Source: a bacterium (GTDB taxonomy: Bacteria; Oederibacteriota; JAJYGY01). Taken from it: a stretch of DNA of 5,547 bases. The notes below the pieces were generated by a model. The model searched no databases, had not been told where the DNA came from, and saw only the letters and a program-made list of their open reading frames with translations. Both the position numbers and the translations under genes were made by a program. Positions within the stretch are counted from its first letter, which is position 1. The number at the start of each line of letters is the position of its first letter. Shown piece after piece: positions 1 to 5,358 of the stretch. The stretch is taken from assembly GCA_021790555.1 (NCBI GenBank), contig JAJYGY010000320.1, positions 1 to 5,547 on the forward strand. The letters run 5' to 3'.

Positions 1-980
1 CGGTGAAGAAAGCCTTCGATTTGTGGGGCTTCCTCTTCCTGAGCGCCTTCCTGGCCGGCTTCCTGCTGGGCATTTCCAAGGGCGAAGAGGACGGCTGGGG
101 ATCGGCCTTTATCGTGGGCTGTTTCCTTTGCTCGACGGCGGGCCTGGTGGGTTTCCTGCTGGTGGAAAGCCTGGTGCCCCACGGCATCGTGGACCTGAGC
201 CTCTTCGAAAACCGCATCTTCAGCAGCTGCGTGGTGGTGACCATCGGGCGGTCCATCGCCATGTTCGCGGCCATGTTCCTGATGCCCCTGTTCAGCCAGA
301 ACCTGATGGGCCTGGACGCCTTCCAGAGCGGCCTGCTGCTGCTGCCCGGTTCGGTGCTGCTGGCGGCCTGCATGCCCGTGGCGGGCAAGCTCAGCGACCG
401 CTTCGGGCCGCGCTACCTGGTTCTGGCCGGCACCCTTGGCATCGCCTACTTCATGTATCTCTACCGCGCGCTGGACGCCAACAGCAGCCTGTGGGATTTC
501 GTCTGGCCGACCTTCATCCGGGCCGGCGCCATCTCCCTGATGGTGGCCCCCATCATGGCCACGGCCCTCAACGCCATTCCTCTTTCCAAGTCGGCCCAGG
601 CCTCCGCCATCCTCAACCTGATCCAGCAGGTTGGGGGCTCCGCGGGCATCGCCGTGCTGGGCACCGTCCTGGACAACCGCCAGGCCTTCCAGATGGCCCA
701 CCTGGCCACGGAGCTGCGGCCGGCCAGCCCGGTCTTCGCCCGGGCCATGGGGCACCTGACCTGGCGGGCCCTGGACCTGGGGTACAGCCCGGCCCAGGCA
801 CACGGACTGGCCCAGGCCGCGCTCGCGAGGCTGGTGGGCCTGGCCAGCGCGGTGCGCGGTTTCGACGACACCTTCTGGTTTGGCGCCGTGATCATCCTGG
901 TCACGGGCGTGCCGGTGCTGCTGCTCCCGTCAAAGCGGGTCGTGCACTCCAAGGCCTTCGACGCCGCGGCGATGGAATGA
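1..980 (+). CDS. MFS drug exporter, DHA2/EmrB-QacA type (5'-truncated)
   Basis: This is the C-terminal ~325 residues of an inner-membrane proton-driven multidrug exporter. The frame is open from base 3; the GTG there is a valine codon, not the start, and roughly 190 N-terminal residues lie upstream, judging from the usual 500-530 of the family. Counting from base 3, hydrophobic helices lie near residues 7-24, 35-55, 73-97, 109-126, 138-154, 166-188, 206-223 and 292-308, matching TM7-TM14 of 14-helix DHA2 carriers. A family-typical LWGFLFLSAFL block opens the segment, and GKLSDRFGPR (128-137) is the motif-A-like cytoplasmic loop repeated in the second half. The hydrophilic stretch before the last helix (about 225-290), ending in FDDTF, is also usual for EmrB. 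The tolC-like gene 48 bases downstream indicates a tripartite pump; an EmrA-type adaptor is expected upstream. The substrate cannot be told from sequence. Confidence 0.93.
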   Translation, partial: VKKAFDLWGFLFLSAFLAGFLLGISKGEEDGWGSAFIVGCFLCSTAGLVGFLLVESLVPHGIVDLSLFENRIFSSCVVVTIGRSIAMFAAMFLMPLFSQNLMGLDAFQSGLLLLPGSVLLAACMPVAGKLSDRFGPRYLVLAGTLGIAYFMYLYRALDANSSLWDFVWPTFIRAGAISLMVAPIMATALNAIPLSKSAQASAILNLIQQVGGSAGIAVLGTVLDNRQAFQMAHLATELRPASPVFARAMGHLTWRALDLGYSPAQAHGLAQAALARLVGLASAVRGFDDTFWFGAVIILVTGVPVLLLPSKRVVHSKAFDAAAME

Positions 981-1028
981 TCGCCTGCCCCCCGCCCCAA
1001 CCCATCCATCACAGATGAAAGGAACACC

Positions 1029-2399
1029 ATGGAAAGCACGTTCAAGACCCTGATGCGCGCGGCCCTTCTGGGGCCTTTCGCGGCCGCCCTGCTGGCCGCG
1101 GCGTCCGTTTGCCGGGCCGCCGGCACCCCGCCCTCCGCCACCCTGGACCTGGGGCGGGCCCTGGCCGAGGCCCAGGCCAACAGCCCCGAGGTCGGCCGGC
1201 TGCGGGCCGCCCTGAGCGCGGCGGGCTGGCAGAAGCTGGAGGCCCTTTCGGCCTACCTGCCCCACCTGGGCCTGCACGCCAGCCAGACCCTCGACCAGCG
1301 CTACCTCTACCTGGGCGTGCTCTTCGGCCCCGCGGCCACCAATTTCCCCGAGGCCTTCCCGTCCAGCGTTCTGGACCTCAACGCCTCCTGGACCTTCTTC
1401 GACGGTCTGGAGGGCTTCCGGTCCATGCAGGCGGCGGACCTGGCCGACCAGGCCGCGGCCCTGGACCTGAAGGACGTCCGCTTCCGCCTCGACCACGAGG
1501 TGCGCCTGCGCTACGACCAGGCCCTGGCGGCCCAGGCCATGGACGACGTGGCCGTGCAGGACATCGCCACCCTGCAGCAGCACCTGGACATCGCCACGGC
1601 CAGCCTGGACAGCGGCCTGGCCACGCGCTTCGACGTGCTGCGCGTGCAGGCCAAGCTTGAGGACGCCCGGGCCGAGAAGGTGATGGACGACGACAACGTG
1701 GCCCTCACCCGCCAGGCCCTGGCCGAGGCCATGCGGCTGACCCGCGACGCCCGGGTCCTGGGGGGGAGCCTGCCCGTGCCGGACCCGGCCCTGGTGGCCG
1801 GCGTGGACGGGTCCGCGCCCAGCCGGCGGCTGGACCTGAAGGCCCTTCAACTGCGCCGGGATTCGGCCGAAAAGCGCGCCGCCGCGGCTTCGGCCTTCTG
1901 GTTTCCCCGGCTTTCGGTGTTCGGGACGGACGAGTTCTACCACTACGACAGCTACGACCCGGCCATCCTTTCCACCAACGGCTACCAGACCGACTACACC
2001 GTGGGCCTGAACCTGGACTGGGACCTTTTCGATGGGGGCCTTTCCCTGGCCCGCCAGGCCCAGGCAAGGCAGGAGGCCAGGGAGGCCGCCCAGGTCCAGC
2101 GCCAGGCCGAGCTGGAGGCTCCCCTGCGCATCGACACCTGGAAGCGGCGCTATCTCTACAATTCCACGCTCTACCAGGCCAAGCTGAGGGGGCTGGAGGA
2201 ATCGCAGGAGAGCGTGCGGCTGGCCTCGCTGGGCCTGAAGGCCGGAACCCTCACCACCAGCGAGGACCTGGACGCCGAGCTGGACCTTTTCCTTGCCCGG
2301 GCCGGCCTGGTGCAGGCCCAGATGGGCGCGGCCGAGGCGCTCATCAACCTGGAACTGGCCCTGGGAGAGGACCTGGCCCCCGCCGGGACCGGCCGGTAG
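1029..2399 (+). CDS. TolC-family outer-membrane efflux protein
   Basis: This 456-residue protein is a trimeric outer-membrane channel that forms the exit duct of a tripartite efflux pump or type I exporter. The ATG start is supported by AAAGGA at 1018-1023, five bases upstream. A signal peptide spans residues 1 to about 30 (hydrophobic 11-27, cleavage near CRA-A). Two outer-membrane efflux repeats follow, about 40-240 and 265-448. Each has a barrel strand signature (WTFFDGLEGF at 121-130, WDLFDGGLS at 331-339) and a coiled-coil end with the family's Gly-x-x-T pattern (SGLATRFDVLRVQAKL 195-210; AGTLTTSEDLDAELDL 405-420). The C-terminus NLELALGEDL is also typical. Length is normal for the family (420-490). 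It sits 48 bases after the MFS exporter with no promoter or terminator between them, so it is most likely cotranscribed and the pump's partner. An exact gene name (tolC, oprM, outer-membrane factor of emr type) cannot be assigned. Confidence 0.93.
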   Translation: MESTFKTLMRAALLGPFAAALLAAASVCRAAGTPPSATLDLGRALAEAQANSPEVGRLRAALSAAGWQKLEALSAYLPHLGLHASQTLDQRYLYLGVLFGPAATNFPEAFPSSVLDLNASWTFFDGLEGFRSMQAADLADQAAALDLKDVRFRLDHEVRLRYDQALAAQAMDDVAVQDIATLQQHLDIATASLDSGLATRFDVLRVQAKLEDARAEKVMDDDNVALTRQALAEAMRLTRDARVLGGSLPVPDPALVAGVDGSAPSRRLDLKALQLRRDSAEKRAAAASAFWFPRLSVFGTDEFYHYDSYDPAILSTNGYQTDYTVGLNLDWDLFDGGLSLARQAQARQEAREAAQVQRQAELEAPLRIDTWKRRYLYNSTLYQAKLRGLEESQESVRLASLGLKAGTLTTSEDLDAELDLFLARAGLVQAQMGAAEALINLELALGEDLAPAGTGR

Positions 2400-2425
2400 G
2401 CCCCGCCGCCCGCCGCCTTTGCCAG

Positions 2426-2463
2426 CCCCCCGCGCCCCTTGGGCGCGGGGGGTTTCTTTTTTT
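2426..2463 (+). terminator. Strong Rho-independent terminator of the efflux operon
   Basis: A perfect 12-bp stem (2426-2437 pairing with 2441-2452) closes on a three-base CTT loop. It is followed at once by TTTCTTTTTTT (2453-2463). It begins 27 bases after the TolC-family stop codon and ends the MFS-tolC transcript. The next gene therefore needs its own promoter. Confidence 0.93.
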
Positions 2464-2469
2464 GGCGGC

Positions 2470-2498
2470 TTGCCGGAACCGCCGGACAGGAGTATACC
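2470..2498 (+). promoter_or_regulatory. Candidate sigma-70 promoter for the radC gene
   Basis: TTGCCG (2470-2475) and TATACC (2493-2498) are separated by exactly 17 bases, each matching 4 of 6 consensus positions. They sit just after the terminator and about 70 bases before the TTG start, in one of the few less GC-rich stretches. A transcript would begin near 2505. The element is inferred from pattern only, and in GC-rich DNA such matches are not strong proof. Confidence 0.4.
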
Positions 2499-2558
2499 GT
2501 TGGGCAAAAGTTTCGGATTTCCCGGCCGGGCTCGCGGCGGCCGGGGGGTCCCGGGGCC

Positions 2559-2564
2559 GGGAGG
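2559..2564 (+). promoter_or_regulatory. Ribosome binding site GGGAGG that decides the radC start
   Basis: GGGAGG lies five bases before TTG at 2570. The reading frame is open back to 2462 inside the terminator T-tract, but residues encoded before 2570 do not resemble the family. This site and the family length both point to the TTG. The same bases can pair with upstream CCCGGCC (2521-2527 with 2555-2561), so access may depend on leader folding. Confidence 0.65.
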
Positions 2565-2569
2565 CGGTT

Positions 2570-3262
2570 TTGGGCAAGGGGGTCCAACATCTGGGGGAAG
2601 GGCACCGCGGCAGGCTGCGCCGGCGTTTCCTGGCGCAGGGCCTGGAAAGCTTCGCCCCCCACGAGGCCCTGGAGCTGCTGCTCACCCTGGCCGTCCCGCG
2701 CCGCGACGTCAAGCCCCAGGCCAAGGCCCTGCTGGCGCGCTTCGGCGGCCTGAAGGAGGTCCTGGACGCCCCGGCCGGGGAGCTGGCCAGGGTGGCTGGC
2801 GTGGGGGCCGTGGCCGCGGCCGGCCTGAAGGTGGTGCGCGAGGCGGCCGGGCTGTACCTGAGGCAGAAGGCCCAGGGGCGCGAATCGTTCGCCGACCCCG
2901 CCGCGCTGGAGGACTACTGGCGCCTGCGCCTGGGCGGCCTGGCCCACGAGGAATTCCACGTGGCCTACCTGGATTCGGGCCACTGCCTGCTGAAGGACGG
3001 CGTGGAGGCGCTGGAACGCGGCACCCTGGACAGGGCCGTGGTCTTCCCGCGCAAGGTGATGGAATCGGCCCTGAAGCGCGGGGCCGCCGCCCTGGTGCTG
3101 GCCCACAACCACCCCAGCGGCGAGGCCCGGGCCTCGGAGCAGGACAAATCCCTCACCCGGGCCCTGTGCGCCGCGGCCCAGACCCTGCAGATGCGGGTGC
3201 TCGACCACGTGATCGTGGCCGGCGATTCGGTCTTCAGCTTCCGCCGGGCCGGGCTTCTTTGA
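2570..3262 (+). CDS. radC: RadC-family (UPF0758) JAB/MPN-domain protein
   Basis: This is a 230-residue cytoplasmic protein of the RadC/UPF0758 family, once linked to DNA repair; its biochemical role is still uncertain. The TTG start is chosen because of GGGAGG five bases upstream and because the product then matches the family's 220-230 residues; the upstream frame extension runs into a terminator. The N-terminal part contains GHRGRLRRRF (11-20), the LELLLTLAVPRRDVKP block (34-49) and a helix-hairpin-helix-like segment LARVAGVGAVAAAGLK (72-87), suggesting DNA contact. The C-terminal JAB domain has the conserved EEF (127-129) and a full JAMM metal motif, HNHPSGEARASEQD (179-192), with H179, H181, S189 and D192 all in place, so metalloprotease-like chemistry is possible. 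The end, FSFRRAGLL, is typical. It is isolated between a terminator and a tRNA gene, so probably monocistronic. Confidence 0.93.
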   Translation: MGKGVQHLGEGHRGRLRRRFLAQGLESFAPHEALELLLTLAVPRRDVKPQAKALLARFGGLKEVLDAPAGELARVAGVGAVAAAGLKVVREAAGLYLRQKAQGRESFADPAALEDYWRLRLGGLAHEEFHVAYLDSGHCLLKDGVEALERGTLDRAVVFPRKVMESALKRGAAALVLAHNHPSGEARASEQDKSLTRALCAAAQTLQMRVLDHVIVAGDSVFSFRRAGLL

Positions 3263-3272
3263 CCACATTTCG

Positions 3273-3292
3273 CGCCCCAAAAAAGGGCGTTT
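3273..3292 (+). terminator. Possible weak terminator after radC
   Basis: CGCCC (3273-3277) pairs with GGGCG (3285-3289) around a CAAAAAA loop, and only TTT follows. It starts 11 bases after the radC stop. The short stem and poor T-tract make it a weak terminator at best, and the same bases lie in the upstream part of the tRNA promoter. Confidence 0.3.
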
Positions 3293-3293
3293 G

Positions 3294-3302
3294 TGCTAGA
3301 AT
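3294..3302 (+). promoter_or_regulatory. Extended -10 promoter of the tRNA-His gene
   Basis: TGCTAGAAT combines a TG-n extension (3294-3296) with a -10 hexamer TAGAAT (3297-3302, 5 of 6 to consensus). A start near 3309 would leave a short leader before the tRNA. No good -35 hexamer is present at 16-18 bases spacing, which is usual for extended -10 promoters. The position directly before a tRNA gene supports it. Confidence 0.6.
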
Positions 3303-3313
3303 CCTCCCCTCGC

Positions 3314-3391
3314 GGTGGGCATAGCTCAGCCGGTTAGAGCACCAGATTGTGGATCTGGGGGTCGCGGGTTCGAATCCCGTTGCCCACCCCA
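3314..3391 (+). tRNA. tRNA-His, anticodon GTG
   Basis: This is a complete cloverleaf. The acceptor stem is GTGGGCA (3315-3321) with TGCCCAC (3381-3387), the D stem GCTC/GAGC (3324-3327, 3337-3340), the anticodon stem CCAGA/TCTGG (3342-3346, 3354-3358) and the T arm GCGGG-TTCGAAT-CCCGT (3364-3380). The anticodon loop TTGTGGA places GTG at 3349-3351, reading histidine codons. Identity is confirmed by the extra 5' G (G-1, base 3314) opposite discriminator C73 (3388), the hallmark recognised by histidyl-tRNA synthetase. The CCA tail is encoded (3389-3391). No intrinsic terminator follows within the next 68 bases. Confidence 0.97.
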
Positions 3392-3437
3392 AAAAATCAC
3401 AGGCATGTCTTCCGGAAACGGTGACAGGATTTTCGCA

Positions 3438-3453
3438 CCTCATTTTCATGAGG
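3438..3453 (+). promoter_or_regulatory. Hairpin covering the ribosome site of the FecR-domain gene
   Basis: CCTCAT (3438-3443) and ATGAGG (3448-3453) form a perfect 6-bp stem with a TTTC loop. The right arm holds GAGG (3450-3453), the only Shine-Dalgarno-like site, six bases before the ATG at 3460, and also contains an in-frame upstream ATG (3448). When folded, the mRNA would hide the ribosome site. The pairing is seen directly; the regulatory role is inferred. Confidence 0.4.
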
Positions 3454-3459
3454 CCCTTC

Positions 3460-5346
3460 ATGACGAAAAATTCCCTGGCGCCAGCCCTGTTCCTGTCCCT
3501 TTCAACCTGCTTTCTCCTCGCCTCGGCCGGCCCCCTGGCCGCCGCTTCGGGCGCCAGGGTGGACGCCGCCACGGTGGTCAATGTCCGCCCGGTGGCCAAG
3601 GTCTCCATCAACGGCGGCCCCTTCAAGCCCCTGCGGCTGGGCCAGCAATTGAAGGCCGGCGACCACATCCGCACGCTTACCGGCACGGTGCGCCTGGTGC
3701 TGGCGGACGGCACCCAGGTGGGCCTGAGGCCTGGCAGCGACCTTACCATCCAGAGCAGCGTGATGACGGCCAGGACCCGCCATTCCATCTTCTACCTGGC
3801 CCGGGGCCTGGTGCGCATGCTGGTGGCCAAGCTGACCCAGGGCTCGGAATTCGAGGTGCGCACGGACAACGCCGTGGCCGCGGTGAAGGGCACGGATTTC
3901 ACCACCTCGTACCAGGGCGGCGTCACCCAGGTGAACGTGCTGGAGACGGGCAGCCCCCAGGGAGTCATCTTCTCGGACCTGGACCAGAACCAGCAGATCT
4001 CCATTTTGAGCAACCAGGCGGCTTCCTTTAATCCCAGCGGCTTCTTCAACCAGCACACCCTCACCCAGGGGGAGCGCCAGGCCATTCAGCAGCTGTGGCA
4101 AGGCAGCGGCCTGCAGGGGACCGGTGGCGCGGGCGGTGCCGGCGGGCAGGGCGGCACCGGCGGGCAGGGCGGCACCGGCGGACAGGCGGGCCTCATCGGC
4201 AATGGCGGCCAGGGCGGCGCGGGCGGCGACGGTGGGCAGGGCGGAACGGGTGGGCAGGCGGGCCTCATCGGCAATGGCGGCCAGGGCGGCGCGGGGGGGG
4301 ATGGCGGCGCCGGCGGGTTCCTCTATGGGGACGGTGGCGCGGGCGGCCAGGGCGGCGACGGCGGCATGCAGCAGGAGCTGCAGGACGCCATCAACGACCT
4401 GGGCGGCAACCTGCAGCAGCAGCAGACCCAGCAGACCCAGCAGCAGAACGCCGATTCCTTCACCGGCTCGGTGCTCACCGACCGCAACGGCTACCAGGTG
4501 CAGGTTTCGCAGTACGTGCTGCGGCCCGACCCCCAGACCGTGGAACTGGGCGCGGTGTCCAAGCGCGGCGCCGGCCCCGACGCCGGGATCACCAGCATGG
4601 ACGAAAGCGTCACCTACAACAAGGACCTGCCCGCGGACTGGGCCAGCGTGGTGTACCGGCCCCTGGCCGACCCGGCCAACGAGGTCCTGGATTCCTACGG
4701 GAATCCCTACCCGGTTTATTGGAGGACTTTCGAGTTCTTCCGGATTCAGAATCCCAACGGGGACTTCATCCAGACCAATACGTCCTACAACCTGCCGGAT
4801 CTCGCCTATGGCATGGGGGCCGAACAGGGCTTCAGCCAGTCGATCTACGTCAACGACCTCACCACGCCCAAGGCCACCTTCGCGGAGACCGCCGTTCCCT
4901 CGGGCGGGCAATACCCGGACCCCGCGGCAAGCCTGGGTTTCGCCTCGACCACCAACGAAATCGACATGACCCCGGTCCAGAACAGCGACGGTTCCTGGCA
5001 GTTCAACTACTACAACTACGACTATTCCGCCGGATCGACCTTTCTTTTCAGTGAAAACGTGCTTTCCCTGGACGATGCCGGCAGGATCGTGGACGCCACC
5101 CCTTCGATGAGTCCGTCTTACTCGCCTTACCTTCCTCCCAGTAGTTACCATCCCTTGCCGGGACAGCCCTGGAACCAGAATTCCATCCTGCTTGGCTTCC
5201 AGCCCTACAACTTGGAACTGGTGTTCTCGGCCACGGAATTCGGGACGCGCGACATCGACCTGATGTTGCTGCCGCCTTCGACGTTCAACGGCAGTTTCGG
5301 ACAATTTGGATTGCCCATGCCCCTCGAACTGGTGAATGGCGGCTGA
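3460..5346 (+). CDS. Secreted FecR-domain protein with glycine-triplet and Gln-rich sections
   Basis: This 628-residue exported protein has an unknown role. ATG 3460 is preferred because GAGG lies six bases upstream and a clean signal peptide follows (hydrophobic 6-23, cleavage near 28-30). The in-frame ATG at 3448 is possible; starts further upstream would fall in or beside the tRNA. Domains in order: FecR domain about 38-165, with VSINGGPFKPLRLGQQLKAGDHIRT, VLADGTQVGLRPGSDLTI and AVAAVKGTDF (138-147); a short helical stretch about 199-215; a glycine-rich section 219-302 built of XGG triplets; a Gln-rich linker (QQQQTQQTQQQ 319-329); and a Cys-free, Tyr/Asn/Pro-rich region 333-628 that I do not recognise. 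Classical FecR is an inner-membrane sigma regulator with a cytoplasmic N-terminus. Here the leader is a cleavable signal, no sigma factor is near, and no membrane anchor follows, so a periplasmic or surface role is more likely. The next gene starts 12 bases after the stop. Confidence 0.85.
   Translation: MTKNSLAPALFLSLSTCFLLASAGPLAAASGARVDAATVVNVRPVAKVSINGGPFKPLRLGQQLKAGDHIRTLTGTVRLVLADGTQVGLRPGSDLTIQSSVMTARTRHSIFYLARGLVRMLVAKLTQGSEFEVRTDNAVAAVKGTDFTTSYQGGVTQVNVLETGSPQGVIFSDLDQNQQISILSNQAASFNPSGFFNQHTLTQGERQAIQQLWQGSGLQGTGGAGGAGGQGGTGGQGGTGGQAGLIGNGGQGGAGGDGGQGGTGGQAGLIGNGGQGGAGGDGGAGGFLYGDGGAGGQGGDGGMQQELQDAINDLGGNLQQQQTQQTQQQNADSFTGSVLTDRNGYQVQVSQYVLRPDPQTVELGAVSKRGAGPDAGITSMDESVTYNKDLPADWASVVYRPLADPANEVLDSYGNPYPVYWRTFEFFRIQNPNGDFIQTNTSYNLPDLAYGMGAEQGFSQSIYVNDLTTPKATFAETAVPSGGQYPDPAASLGFASTTNEIDMTPVQNSDGSWQFNYYNYDYSAGSTFLFSENVLSLDDAGRIVDATPSMSPSYSPYLPPSSYHPLPGQPWNQNSILLGFQPYNLELVFSATEFGTRDIDLMLLPPSTFNGSFGQFGLPMPLELVNGG
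4141..4176 (+). repeat. Exact 18-bp tandem repeat, two copies
   Basis: The 18-base unit at 4141-4158 is repeated without change at 4159-4176, encoding GGQGGT twice (residues 228-239). Exact identity suggests a recent slippage duplication or conversion, unlike the neighbouring 72-bp repeat, whose copies differ. Confidence 0.85.
4165..4308 (+). repeat. 72-bp tandem repeat, two copies encoding the same 24 residues
   Basis: Copies at 4165-4236 and 4237-4308 encode identical 24-residue units (236-259 and 260-283), each carrying the only non-glycine break, QAGLIGN. By eye they differ at 9 of 72 bases, all third codon positions, with a 41-base identical core (4183-4223 and 4255-4295). The second copy holds a run of eight G (4293-4300). 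Confidence 0.85.
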
Positions 5347-5358
5347 CGGGAGGATTTA

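Larger units (their letters stand above)
4120..4365 (+). repeat. Glycine-triplet (XGG) coding repeat region
   Basis: Residues 221-286 of the FecR-domain protein form 22 successive triplets with Gly at every third position. All are XGG except two QAG-LIG pairs. After FLYG (287-290), four more triplets run to 302. The X positions are mainly Ala, Gln, Thr, Asp and Asn. The DNA is extremely G-rich and contains shorter exact repeats. The pattern recalls PGRS and polyglycine-II proteins by composition; homology is not claimed. Confidence 0.85.

Noticed and set aside
930..2507. Minus-strand open frame of 525 codons opposite the TolC-family gene
   Set aside because: The plus strand carries an unmistakable two-repeat TolC-family protein with signal peptide and ribosome site. 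The minus frame reads as Gly/Gln/Val/His-rich low-complexity protein, as expected when GC-rich codons are read in mirror.
2462..2569. N-terminal extension of RadC back to TTG 2462
   Set aside because: The start would lie in the terminator T-tract and upstream of the candidate promoter, and the extra 36 residues do not look like the family; the TTG at 2570 has a proper ribosome site.
2171..3280. Minus-strand open frame of 369 codons over the tolC end and radC
   Set aside because: It runs through the terminator hairpin and antisense to a conserved RadC protein; its product has no recognisable motif.
3364..3391. tRNA 3' end as an attachment site for an integrated element
   Set aside because: I found no second copy of the tRNA 3' end in the window and no integrase gene beside it.
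3410..3417. TTCCGGAA palindrome as an operator before the FecR-domain gene
   Set aside because: An 8-bp palindrome of this kind is expected by chance, and it is not repeated elsewhere in the intergenic stretch.
3349..3447. N-terminal extension of the FecR-domain frame into the tRNA gene
   Set aside because: The frame is open by chance through the tRNA. The encoded residues include the translated T arm, there is no ribosome site, and the signal peptide begins at 3460.
4120..4365. CRISPR-like or noncoding satellite repeat
   Set aside because: Units are directly adjacent without spacers, keep the reading frame and encode a periodic glycine sequence inside a long gene.
4411..4446. CAG repeat tract as a variable microsatellite
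   Set aside because: The CAG runs are only two to four units long and interrupted by ACC codons, so instability is unlikely; it is best read as a Gln-rich linker.
3502..5304. Minus-strand open frame of 600 codons opposite the FecR-domain gene
   Set aside because: It is a mirror of GC-rich codons, with Ala-rich runs exactly opposite the glycine repeats. The plus-strand frame has a signal peptide, a conserved domain and a coupled downstream gene.
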